Origin: Pyxidicoccus xibeiensis
GTDB taxonomy: Bacteria; Myxococcota; Myxococcia; Myxococcales; Myxococcaceae
Direction of reading: 5' to 3'
Length of the DNA stretch: 64,000 nucleotides
Assembly (NCBI RefSeq): GCF_024198175.1
Contig: NZ_JAJVKV010000021.1
Location: forward strand, 93,129 to 157,128
Positions within the stretch are counted from its first letter, which is position 1. The number at the start of each line of letters is the position of its first letter. Under the pieces are notes generated by a model. The model saw nothing but the letters and a program-made list of their open reading frames with translations, made no database searches and was not told where the DNA came from. Shown here piece after piece: positions 18,172-30,100 of the stretch. Position numbers and translations under genes: made by a program.

Positions 18172-21100
18172 ATGTCCAGCCTTCGATCCCATCATCTGGT
18201 CCTGTTGTCTGCTCGCGTGCCGGAAGCCCTGGCGGATGTCTCGCTGGACCTGGCCTCGCACCTGGAAGCCCACCCGGAGCAGTCGCTCGCGGACGTGGCC
18301 TTCACCCTCGCGGTGGGCAGCCGCGCCTCTGAGTACCGCCGCGTCCTGGTGGCGCGCGACAGGGCTGAGCTGGCCCGGCGGCTGCTCGAGCCATTCACGC
18401 CCACCCAGGTGAAGGACCTGGAGGCGGCCCGTCACCGCCGCGTGGCCTTCGTCTTTCCAGGACAAGGTGTCCAGCAGCCGGGCATGGCTCGGGAGCTGTA
18501 CGAGGCAGAGCCCGCCTTCCGCGCGCACGTCGACGCGAGCCTGGCCTTGCTGGAGGAGCCGCTGCGCGCGCGCGTGCACACGCTGCTGCACGCGGACGCC
18601 ACTCCGACGCCGGACATCGCCGGCCTGCTGGCCGACACCCGCGTCGCGCTGCCCGCCCTCTTCACGGTGGAACATGCGCTGGCCCGGACCTGGATGGACT
18701 GGGGCGTGAAGCCGTACGCGGTGCTGGGCCACGGCTTCGGCGAGTACGCCGCTGCCTGCATCGCAGGCGTGCTGTCCCTCGCGGATGCGCTGCGACTGGC
18801 CACTGTTCGCGGTGAGCTGATGCACCGCATGCCCCCGGGCGCCATGCTCTCCGTTGCCCTGCCCGAGGCGCGGGTGCTCCCCCTGCTGACCGGGCGCCTG
18901 TCGCTGGCCTCCATCAACGAGCCGCACCGGTGCGTCATCGCCGGTCCCGTGGACGCGGTGGACCGGCTCCAGGAGGAGCTGAAGCGACAGAATGTCGGGG
19001 CGATGCGGATGCCCACGCCCCATGCACTCCAGTCGGAGGACGTGGAGCCCCTGCTGCCCGAGCTGGAGCGACTGGTGGCCACGCTGCGCCGGGGCGAGCC
19101 CGTGCCGCGGTATGCGTCCAGTGTCACCGGCACCTGGGCCCGCCCGGGTCAGCTGGCGGAGCCGCGCTACTGGGCGGACCAGCTGCGCGGGCCCGTGCGC
19201 TTCGCCCAGGCCGTGAGCGCCCTGCTCGAAGAGGGCTGCGACGTGCTGCTGGAGGCGGGGCCCGCACAGGACCTGACGCTGATGCTGCGCGGGTGCCTGG
19301 GTGAGGCCAAGGAGCGCGTGAAGGCCCTGGCCTCCCTGCGGCGCGGCGGCGCCACCTCACGGCACGCGGGGCTGATGGAGTCGCTGGGCGAGCTGTGGGC
19401 CTCGGGGCTGGAGCCGGACTGGCGCGCCTTCCATGCCCATGAGCAGCGCAAGCACCTGCGCCTGCCCACCCAGGCGCCCCAGGAGGAGCGCTCCCGGGTG
19501 GACGCCCCGGAGCTCGACGCCGAGCCTGAGCTGTCCGAGCCCACCGCGCAGGCGGGAGGCTCGAGCGGGCCCGTGCGCGAGGATGCGCCTCGCGGTGACG
19601 TCGAGCAGCGGGTGGCCGCGCTCTGGCGCGAGCGGCTGGGCCTGGAGTTCGTGGCCCGCGACGACAACTTCCTGGAGCTCGGCGGCAACTCGCTGATGGC
19701 CGCACAGCTCCTCACGCAGCTGCGGGACACGTTCGGCGTGCAGCTCCCGCTCGCGGCGCTCTTCGAGGCGCCCACCGTGGCGGGCATCGCCGAGCGCCTG
19801 GAGCCCCTGCTGAAGGAGGCCCCGTCCGCCAGGCCCCAGGTGCGCGAGCTGCCGCTGGTGCCCCTGCCGCGCACCGGGGAGCTGCCGCTGTCCTTCGTCC
19901 AGGAGCGGGTGTGGCGCCTGGAGCAGCACCTGCCAGGGCTCTCCGCATACACCATCCCCTTCGTCCTGAGGCTCGAAGGCGTCGTGGACGCGGACACCCT
20001 CCAGCGGTGCGTCCAGGAGGTCGTCAACCGCCACGAGGCGCTGCGCACCACCTATGACGTGGTGGACGATCGCCCCGTGCAGCGCTTCCACGCCCACATG
20101 CCCGTCCCGCTCACCCGGGTCGAGCTGACCGGCCCGGCGGACCAGCGCGAGACGGAGGCCATGAACATCGCGCGCGCCGAGTCCGCGCGCCCGTTCGACC
20201 TGGTGAAGGGCCCCGTCCTCCGGACGACGCTCATCCAGCTGGCCCCCCAGCACCACATCCTGGTGGGCGGCATCCACCACGTCGTCAGCGACACGCTGTC
20301 CATCGCCATCTTCATCAACGAGCTGGGACAGCTCTACCCGGCCTTCCGCCAGGGCCGGCCTTCGCCGCTGCCGCCGCTGCCCCTGCAGTACGCGGACTTC
20401 GGCGCGTGGCAGCGCCGCACCATCGCCGAGCACCTGCTGCCGGACCAGGAGCAGTGGTGGCGCCAGCGGCTCGCCGGGATGCCGCGCAAGCTGGACATGC
20501 CCACGGACCGGCCGCGTCCCGAGCGCTGCCCGCTCACCTCGGTGCGAATGATGGTGGACTTCCCCCCGGCGCTCGCCCGGGAGGTGGGCGCGTTCGGCAA
20601 GCGCGAGGGCTTCACGTCGTACATGACGGTGCTGGCCGCGTGGCAGGCGCTGCTGCACCGCTACAGCGGGCAGACCGAGGTCGTCGTCGGCACACCCATC
20701 GCCAACCGCACCCGCGCGGAGCTGCAGCCCCTCATCGGCTACGTGGCGCACTCGGTGGCCTTCCGCACCAGCTTCGCCGGGGACCCGACCTTCAGGGAGC
20801 TCATCGGCCGGGTGAAGCACGAGGTCTCCGAAGCGCAGGCCCGTCCGGACGTGCCCTTCGAGTTCCTGGTGGAGGAGCTCATCCCCGGCAAGGACATCGG
20901 CCGGGACCGGATGACGGACACCGTCTTCGTCTACCACTCCAACGTCGGCACCGGCGCCGCGGCACCGGAGCCGACCGGCGTGCGCTGGTCGCTGGTGGAG
21001 GTGCCCAACGCCCCCGTGCAGTGGGGCGCCACGCTGTCCGAGCTGACGCTCGTCCTCTCCGAGGATTCCGGCCGCATCCATGGCGCGATGGAGTACGCCA

Positions 21101-24100
21101 CCGACCTCTACGACGAGCCCACCGCCCGCCGCATCGTGGAGCACCTCCAGGTCATGCTGGCCGCCGCCCTGGCCCGGCCGGATGAGCGAATCTCGCGCCT
21201 GCCGCTGGTCACCGAGGCCGAGCGCCGCGCGTGGCCCCTGCCCCGCCCCAGGCCCACCACGCCCGCCGTGCCGACGCTCCTCGCCGAGCGCGCACTCCAG
21301 AGCCCGGAGGCCGTGGCCACCACCCAGGGTGGACAGGCGTGGACGTGGGCACAGCTGTCCGCCCGTGCCCGGAGCGTGGCCGCGCGGCTGGGCGCGCTCG
21401 GCGTGCGCCCCGGAGACCCGGTGGCGGTGTGCCTGCTCCCCTCGCCGTCGAAGCTGGCCGTCCTGTGGGGCGTGCTGGAGGCGGGCGGCGCCGTGGTGGC
21501 GCTCGGCCCCACCGACCTGGGCGCCCTGGGCACCTACGCGCCAGAGGGCGCCACCGCGCCGGTGCTCGTCACCTGGCGGGGCGTCACCTCCCCGGCCCGG
21601 CTCGACGCCGCGCGCACGGTGTACGTGGAGGAGCTCCTGGAGGCCGCCAGCGCACCGGCCACCTCCGTGGGAGCGACGGCCTCCGGGGCCCTGGCGTGGC
21701 TGCTGCCCGCCGGAGGCAACACGCCCGCGTGGACGCTCGACCACGCCGCGCTGACGAAGCTGTTCGAGGCCATGGACGGGCGGCTGCGGCCGTCCGCGGG
21801 TGGCACGTGGCTGGCGGCCGTCGAGGCCGTGGCGGACCGTCCCGAGGTCGAGTCGCTGTGGGCCCTCTCGCGCGGCCTGCGCGTGACGTTCCCCTCCGAG
21901 CAGGTGGCCGCGCAGCTGGTGCGGCTGAATGGCGGCGGGCCCCGCTCGCAGGCCCTGGACCTGAGCCTGCTCTACTTCGCCAACGACGAGGACACGCTCA
22001 CCGGGCCCAAGTACGAGCTGCTGCTCGAAGGCTCGAAGTTCGCGGACGCGCACGGCTTCTCGGCGGTGTGGACGCCCGAGCGGCACTTCCACTCCTTCGG
22101 TGGGCTCTACCCGCAGCCCGCCGTCGTGGCCGCGGGCGTGGCCACCGTCACGCGCAACCTGCGCCTGCGCTCCGGCAGCGTGGTGCTGCCGCTTCACGAC
22201 CCGCTGCTCATCGCCGAGCAGTGGTCCGTGGTGGACAACCTCTCCAATGGCCGCGTGGGCCTGTCCGTGGCCACCGGCTGGCACGTGCAGGACTTCGCCT
22301 TCAACCCGGGCAGCTACGAGGACCGGCGCAACATCCTGCTGCGCCACCTGGAGACGCTGCGCGCGCTCTGGCGCGGAGAGAAGGTGCGGCGCCTCGCTGG
22401 CGGAGGTGTCACCGTGGAGGTGGGCCTGCGCCCGAAGCCGGTGCAGAAGGAGCTGCCGGTGTGGCTCACCGCAACGTCCAACCCGGAGACGTTCCGGATG
22501 GCGGGCGAGCTTGGCGCGGGGGTGCTCACGGGCCTGCTGGCGCACTCCCTGGAGGAGCTGAAGCCGAAGGTGGCGCTGTACCGCGAGGCGTGGCGCCGCA
22601 ACGGCCACCCGGGCCGGGGCCACATCACGTGCATGGTGCACACCTTCATCGGCGATGACGAGCAGGAGGTGCTGCGCACGGTGCGCAAGCCGCTGCTGAG
22701 CTACTTCCGTGGCTCGGCGGACATCATCGCCAGCCTGCTGTCGGCGCAGGGCTACAAGGGCGAGATCGACAAGCTCTCCGAAGACGACATCAACGCGATG
22801 TTGGAGCACTCGTTCGAGAACTACGCGCTGGCGACGGGGCTCATCGGCACGGTGGAGAGCGGCCTGAAGCGGATGCGCGACATGCGCGAGGCCGACATCG
22901 ACGAAGCCGCGTGCCTCATCGACTTCGGCGTGGACGTACCGGTGGTGCTGGAGAGCCTGAAGCGGCTGGCCGCGCTGCGCGAGCGGATGGAGGCCGAGGC
23001 GTCCGTCCAGCGCGAGCAGGTGCGGGCGGAGGGGGAGCTGGGCGTGGGCGGGCTGCTGGAGCTGGCGCGCCAGTCGGGCGCCGTGCTCCTGCACACCTCC
23101 GCACGGCTGGCGCGCACGCTGGCGGAGCTGCCCCAGGCGCGCGAGTCCCTGGGGCCGGTGGGAGCCCTGGTCCTCGAAGGCGCGTCACCGGAGCTGGCCA
23201 CCGTCCTGAACCGGGTCGCGGGCGTGGAGGTGCTGCTGGCGGGAGGCGCCGCCGAGGGAGCGCTGCTGCCGCGAACCCCGGAGGAGCGTGTACCGGCGGG
23301 CCTCCAGGCGTGGGTGCTGGACATGGCGGGACTGCCCGTGCCCGCGGGCGTCGTGGGCGAGCTGGCCTTCGAAGGGCCCGGCGTGCCGTGGGGCCTGTGG
23401 CGTGCCGCCGAGGAGGAGCGTCGGCGGCTGGTGCCTCACCCCCTGGAGGGCTCGGCGCGGCTCTACCGCTCGGGCCGTCATGCCCGCCTGCGCGCTGATG
23501 GTCGCGTGGAGCCGGTGAAGCTGCCCGCCGCGGACAAGGCCCCCGCCCTGCCCGCGCCGAAGCCGCGCGTCGACGTGCCCAGGCCGGCGACGGCGGCGGC
23601 GCCGCAGGGACCGCCGGCCATCCCCCGCGCGCCGAGGGACCAGCCGCTGCCGCTGTCCTTCGCGCAGCAGCGGCACTGGTACCTGCAGCAGATGGAGCCG
23701 AGCAGCACCGCGTACAACAACCCGTCCAACCTCCGCCTCGTTGGAGCGCTGGACCCGAAGGCGCTCCAGGCCGCACTGGACGAACTGGTCCGCCGTCACG
23801 AGGTGCTGCGCACCACGTACACGCTGTCGGACAGCGGCGCCGCCGTGCAGCTCATCCATCCGGGCGGCAGCCTGCCCATGCCCGTGGAGGAGGTGCCCGG
23901 CGCCACGCCCGAGGAGCGCGAGGCCCACATGGTCCGCCGCTGCCAGGAGCACGCCGCCCTGCCCTTCGACCTGGAGAAGGGGCCCGTGGTGCGCGCGCTG
24001 CTGCTGCGCCTGGGCGAGGACGAGCACGTCCTCAGCCTCATCCTCCACCACGCCGTCTCCGACGCGTGGTGCAACATGATTCTCGCGCGCGAGCTGACCC

Positions 24101-27100
24101 TCTTCTACGCCTGCTTCGGCGCGGGCCAGCCGTCGCCCCTGCCGCCGCTGCCCGTGCAGTACGCGGACTACGCGCTGTGGCAGCGCAAGTACCTGGAAGG
24201 CGCGGTGCTGGAGGAGCAGCTGCGCTGGTGGAAGGACCAGCTCACCGGCGTCCCCGTGCTGGAGCTGCCCACGGACCGGCCACGTCCCGCGGTGCAGTCG
24301 TACGCGGGCGACCTGCTCGCCCTCCAGTGGCCACGCGAGCTGTCCGAGCCGCTGCTGGCGCTGGGCCGCCGTGAAGGCGCCACGTCCTTCATGGTGATGA
24401 TGGCGCTGTACCAGCTGCTGCTGAGCCGCTACTCGGGACAGGAGGACTTCGCGATTGGTACGCCCATCGCAGGCCGCACGCGGCCCGAGGTGGAGGGGCT
24501 CATCGGCTGCTTCCTCAACACGCTGGCCTTCCGCTCGCGGCTGGGCGGGGCGCCCACGTTCCGGGAGCTGCTCGGCCGGGTGAAGCAGCAGGCCCTGGGC
24601 GCCTATACGCGCCAGGACGCGCCCTTCGAGCGCCTGATGGAGCTGCTCCAGGTGCCCAGAGACCTGAGCCGCACGCCGGTGTTCCAGGTCATCCTCAACG
24701 TGCTGAACACGCCGGAGGCGGACACGTCCCCGGCCCCGCTCAAGATTGGTCAGGTGGACGTGTCCGCGGGCACGGCCAAGTTCGACCTGGGCCTGGAGGT
24801 CTGGGAGCGCCGCGAGGGGATGATCGTCCGCTTCGAGTACTCCACGAGCCTGTTCGACCGGGCCACCGTGGAGCGGATGGCCGAGCACCTCGTCGTGCTG
24901 GCGCGCGCCGTGGTGGCCTCGCCCGACCTGCCGATATCGCTCCTGCCGCTGCTCACCGAGGACGAGCGGCGCCAGGCGCTGGTGGAGTGGAACGCCACCG
25001 CATCGGACTACCCGCGCGAGGCGACCATCCAGGCCCTCTTCGAGCAGCAGGCCACCCTGCGTCCGGAGGCGACCGCGCTGGAGTTCGGAGAGCAGCGCCT
25101 CACGTACTCTCAGCTCGACACGCGTGCCAACCAGCTCGCGCACCTGCTGCGGTCGCACGGCGTGGGCCCGGATGCCCTGGTGGCCGTGTGCCTGGAGCGC
25201 TCGGTGGAGCTCATCGTCTCCCTGCTGGCCATCCTCAAGGCCGGTGGCGCCTACCTGCCGCTGGATGCGTCCTACCCCGCCCGGCGGCTGGCCTTCATGC
25301 TGGAGGACGCTCCGCCCCGCCTGCTCATCACCTCGCGCGAGCTGCGCCCGAGGCTGCCCGTGACCGAGGACGTCCCCTGTCTGTTCGTCCACGAGCTGCC
25401 GCTTCAAGTGCTGCCGCGCACGCGGCCGATGTCCGGCGCCACGTCGCGCCACCTCGCGTACGTGGACTTCACGTCGGGCAGCACCGGCCGGCCCAAGGGC
25501 GTCGCCGTGGAGCACCGGGGCGTGATGCGCCTGCTGCACGGCGCCCGCTACGCGCACCTGGGGCCCGAGGAGACGTTCCTCCTCATTGCCCCCGTCTCCT
25601 TCGACGCCTCCACACTGGAGCTCTGGGGGCCGCTGCTCTTCGGCGGCCGCCTCGTCATCTTCCCGCCCCAGTCCCCCAGTGATGTGGAGCTGCTGAGCAG
25701 CGTGCTCCAGCGCCACGGTGTCACCACGCTGCACCTGACCTCGGGCCTGTTCTCCCAGGTGGTGGACCTCAAGCCGGACAGCCTGCGCGGCGTGCGCCAG
25801 CTGCTCACCGGTGGCGACGTGGTGAGCGCGCCCCACGTGCGCAAGGTGGTGGAAGGAATGTTCATTCCGGTGACGGCCTGCTACGGCCCCACCGAGTCCA
25901 CGCTGTTCACCTCCACGTACCGGATGACAGAGGCCGCCCAGGTGGGTGCCTCCATCCCCATCGGCACGCCCATCGCGAATACGCAGGTGTACGTGCTGGA
26001 CGGGCACGGCCAGCCGGTGCCCCCTGGCATTCCCGGCGAGCTGTACATCGGCGGCGACGGTCTGGCGCGCGGCTACCTGTCCCGTCCGGACCTGACGGCG
26101 GAGCGCTTCATCCCCAACCCCTTCAGCGCCACTCCGGGCGAGCGCCTCTACCGCACCGGTGACACCGCACGCTGGCGGCGGGACGGAGTGCTGGAGTTCC
26201 TCGGCCGCGCGGACGCGCAGGTGAAGATCCGCGGGTACCGCATCGAGCTGGCCGAGGTCGAAGCCGCCCTGCTCATGCATCCCGAGGTGCGCGAGGCGGT
26301 GGTGCTCGCGCGCGAGGACGTGCCCGGAACGAAGCGCCTCGCCGGCTACGTCGTGGCTCCCGCCTCGCTCGACACCACCGCGCTGCGCACGTTCCTCCAG
26401 GAGCGGCTGCCCGAGTATATGGTGCCGTCGGCCCTGGTGCGCCTGGACGCCCTGCCGCTCACGGCCAACGCCAAGGTGGACCGCAAGGCCCTGCCCGCAC
26501 CGGAGGCCGTGCGCACCACGGCGACGGAAGGCTTCGTGGCGCCTCGCAATGCCACCGAGGAAGCCCTGGCCGCGCTCTGGACCCAGGTGCTGCGCGTGCC
26601 GCGCGTGGGCATCCACGACAACTTCTTCCAGCTGGGTGGCGACTCCATCATGAGCCTCCAGCTCATCGCCCGCGCCCGGCAGGCCGGCCTGCACTTCACG
26701 CCCCGGCAGCTCTTCCAGCACCAGACCATCGCCACCCTGGCGCGCGAGGTGTCCACGCACCAGGGCGTCACCGCCGAGCAGACGCCCATTGTCGGCCCGG
26801 TGCCCCTCACCCCCATCCAGCTCGCCTTCCTGGAGGGGGGCAGCCCGGAGCCGCACCACTTCAACCAGGCGCTGATGCTGAGCCTGCGCGAGCCCGTGGA
26901 GCCCTCCGTGCTGGGGACGGCCCTGCGCAAGCTGGTGGAGCACCACGACGCCCTGCGCCTGCGCTTCGTCCAGGAGAATGGCGTCTGGAGCCAGCACAAC
27001 GCCGGCCCCGAGCACGCCCCGTCGCTGCGACACGTCGACGTGTCCTCGCTCGCTCCCGCCGAGCGGGCTCGCAGGGTGGAAGCCGTGGCCACCGAGCTGC

Positions 27101-30100
27101 ACTCCACCTTCCGCCTGGGCGAGCCGCTGCTGCTGCGCGCGGCCCTCTTCGACTTCGGCCCGGGAGCGCCGGCGCGCCTGCTGCTGGTGGCCCACCACTT
27201 CGTCGTGGACACCGTCTCCTGGCGCGTCCTGGTGGAGGACCTGGAGTCCATCTGCCGTCAGCTCCAGCGCGGCGGGCCTCCCGTCCTGCCTCCGAAGACC
27301 ACGTCCTTCAAGGCCTGGGCGGAGAAGCTCCTCGCCTACGCCCGCTCGGAAGAGCTGGCGCGCGAGCTGCCCTACTGGCTGGACGAGGCCCGCACACTGT
27401 CGCGGCCCCTGCCCCGCGATAGGGCGGGGGGAGAGAACTCCGTCGCCTCGGCACGCACGCTCTCCACCCAACTGAACGCGGACGAGACGCGCCTGCTGCT
27501 GCGCGAGGTGCCCGCGGCCTACCGCGCCCGGCTCCAGGACGTGCTGCTGACGGCGCTCGGCCAGGCCCTGGCCGCGTGGTCGGGCCACCCGGGCTTCCTC
27601 GTGGACTCCGAGGGTCATGGTCGCGAGGACCTGTTCCCCGACGTGGACCTGTCCCGGACGGTGGGCTGGTTCACCGCCGTCCATCCGATGCTGCTTCAGG
27701 TGACTCCTGGCGCGAGCCCTGGCGACGCCCTGCGCAGCATCCGCGATGGACTGAAGACCCTGCCCGGAAACGGCCTGGGCTACGGCCTGCTGCGCTACCT
27801 TCGCCAGGACGAGGCCAGTGCCCGCTTGCGCGCGCAGCCCTCCGCGGAGGTGTCGTTCAACTACCTCGGGCAGGTCGACACCGCCGCGAGCGACGCCTCG
27901 CTGTTCACCCTCGCGTCGGAGTCCTCGGGGCCGCCCCTCAGCCCCCGTGCGCTCCGCGAGCACCTGCTCGACGTGACGGCCGTCATCCACGGCGGCCAGC
28001 TCCAGGTCGGCCTCACGTACAGCGAGAACCTCCACACGGAGGCCACGGCACGCACGCTGGCGGAGTCCTTCATGGACTCGCTGCGCGGGCTCATCGCCGG
28101 CAGGGCCTCGCCGGATGCGCTCCGGTACACCCCGGCGGACTTCCCGCTGGCACGCCTGGACGCGGCGGCGCTGGAGCGGGTGCTCCCCACGGGCCTGCCC
28201 GTGGAAGACGTCTACCCGCTGTCGCAGCTGCAGCAGGGCATGCTCTTCCACTCGCTGCTGGCACCCGGCTCGGGCGTCTACGTCACACAGCAGGCGTGGA
28301 CGTTCGGCGCGGGCATCGACCTGGCCGCGTTCCGCCGCGCGTGGGAGACGGTGCTGGAGCGCCATGAGCCGCTGCGCACCTCCTTCGCCTGGGAGGGACT
28401 GGAAGAGCCCGTCCAGGTGGTGAGCCCACGCGCCGTGCTGCCCTGGGAGGAGCTCGACTGGCGCGGCCTCTCCGTGGCCGAGCAGCAGGCCCGCTTCGAC
28501 GCGCTGATGGACAGCGACCGCGTCCGAGGCTTTGACCTCCACAAGGCGCCGCTGATGCGCCTGACGGTGATGAAGCTGGATGGCGGTGAGCACCGCGTCC
28601 TCTGGAGCTCGCACCACCTGCTGCTGGACGGCTGGAGCGTCGGCCTGCTGTTCAAGGAGCTGTTCGCCGCGTACGACGCCGCGGCCCGCGGCCAGCAGCC
28701 CGCGCTGGGAGCCGTGCCCACCTTCCGGAGCTTCATCGCATGGCTGCGCCAGCAGTCCGAGGAGCGCGCCGAGGCGTACTGGCGTCAGGCCCTCCGTGGC
28801 TTCACGTCGCCCACGCCGCTGCCAGGGGAGCTGCCCCCGCGCGCGGACCGCCCCTCGTCGCGCAAGGACATGCGGGCATTCCAGGTGGGCACGGCTACGA
28901 CGCAAGCGCTCCAGGCCTTCGCCCGCCAGCACCAGCTCACCCTCAACACGGTGCTGCAGGGCGCATGGGCGCTGGTGCTCGCACGCCAGGTGGGCGAGGA
29001 CGACGTCCTCTTCGGCGCCACCGTCTCGGGCCGCTCCGCGGACCTGCCCGGCATCGAGCAGATGGTGGGCCTGTTCATCAACACCCTGCCCATGCGCAGC
29101 CGCGTGGAGCCGGGGACGCCGGTGCTGACGTGGCTCGCCGCGCTCCACGCGGAGATGCTGGAGCTGCGCCAGTACGAGCACACCTCGCTGGCGCGCGTGC
29201 AGGGCTGGAGCGAGGTGCCGCGCGGCACGCCCCTGTTCGAGAGCCTGTACGTCTTCGAGAACTACCCCGTCGACGAGGCCGTGCGCTCGGGAGGCAATGT
29301 GCTCCCGATTCGCGACCTCACCACAGCCGAGCAGCCGGACGTGCCGCTCGTGGCTCTCAGCGCTCCCGGAGAGCGGGTGGAGCTGCGGCTGATGTACGAC
29401 GCGGCGCGCTTCGACCCATCCGCCATGGAGCGGCTGCTGCGGCACTGGAACATGGCGCTGGAGTCCATGCTGGCCCGGCCCGATGCCCTGCTGGCCTCCG
29501 TGTCCCTGCTGTCGGAGGAGGAGCGTGAGCAGGTGCTCCGGCGGTGGAACGGCACCGACGTCGCGTACTCGCGCGAGGCGAGCGTCCACCAGCTCTTCTC
29601 GGCGCAGGCGGCTCGCACGCCGGACGCCATCGCGGTGGAGTCCGAGCAGGGCACCCTCACCTACCTGCAGCTCGACGAGCGCTCCAACCAGCTCGCGAAC
29701 CACCTGCGCACGCTGGGCGTCACCCCCGGCATGCGCGTAGCGCTGTGCCTGGAGCGTGGCCTGGCGCTGCCAGTGGGCCTGCTGGGCATCCTCAAGGCCG
29801 GCGCCGCCTTCGTCCCGTTGGACCCGTCCTATCCGGCGGAGCGTCTGGACTCCATGCTCGCGCGGACCGCCGCCTCCGTCCTCGTGACGCAGCAGTCCCT
29901 GGCGGATGTCCTGCGTGGCCAGGTCTCCGCTCGAGTCCGGCTCGACTCGGAGTGGGAGCAGGTGGCCCGCCAGCCCGTGTCCGCGCCGCACGCCTTCGTC
30001 AGCGCCGACAGCCTCGCGTACGTGATGTTCACCTCGGGCTCTACCGGTGAGCCCAAGGGCGTTGCCATCCCCCATCGCGGCATCACCCGCCTGGTGATGA

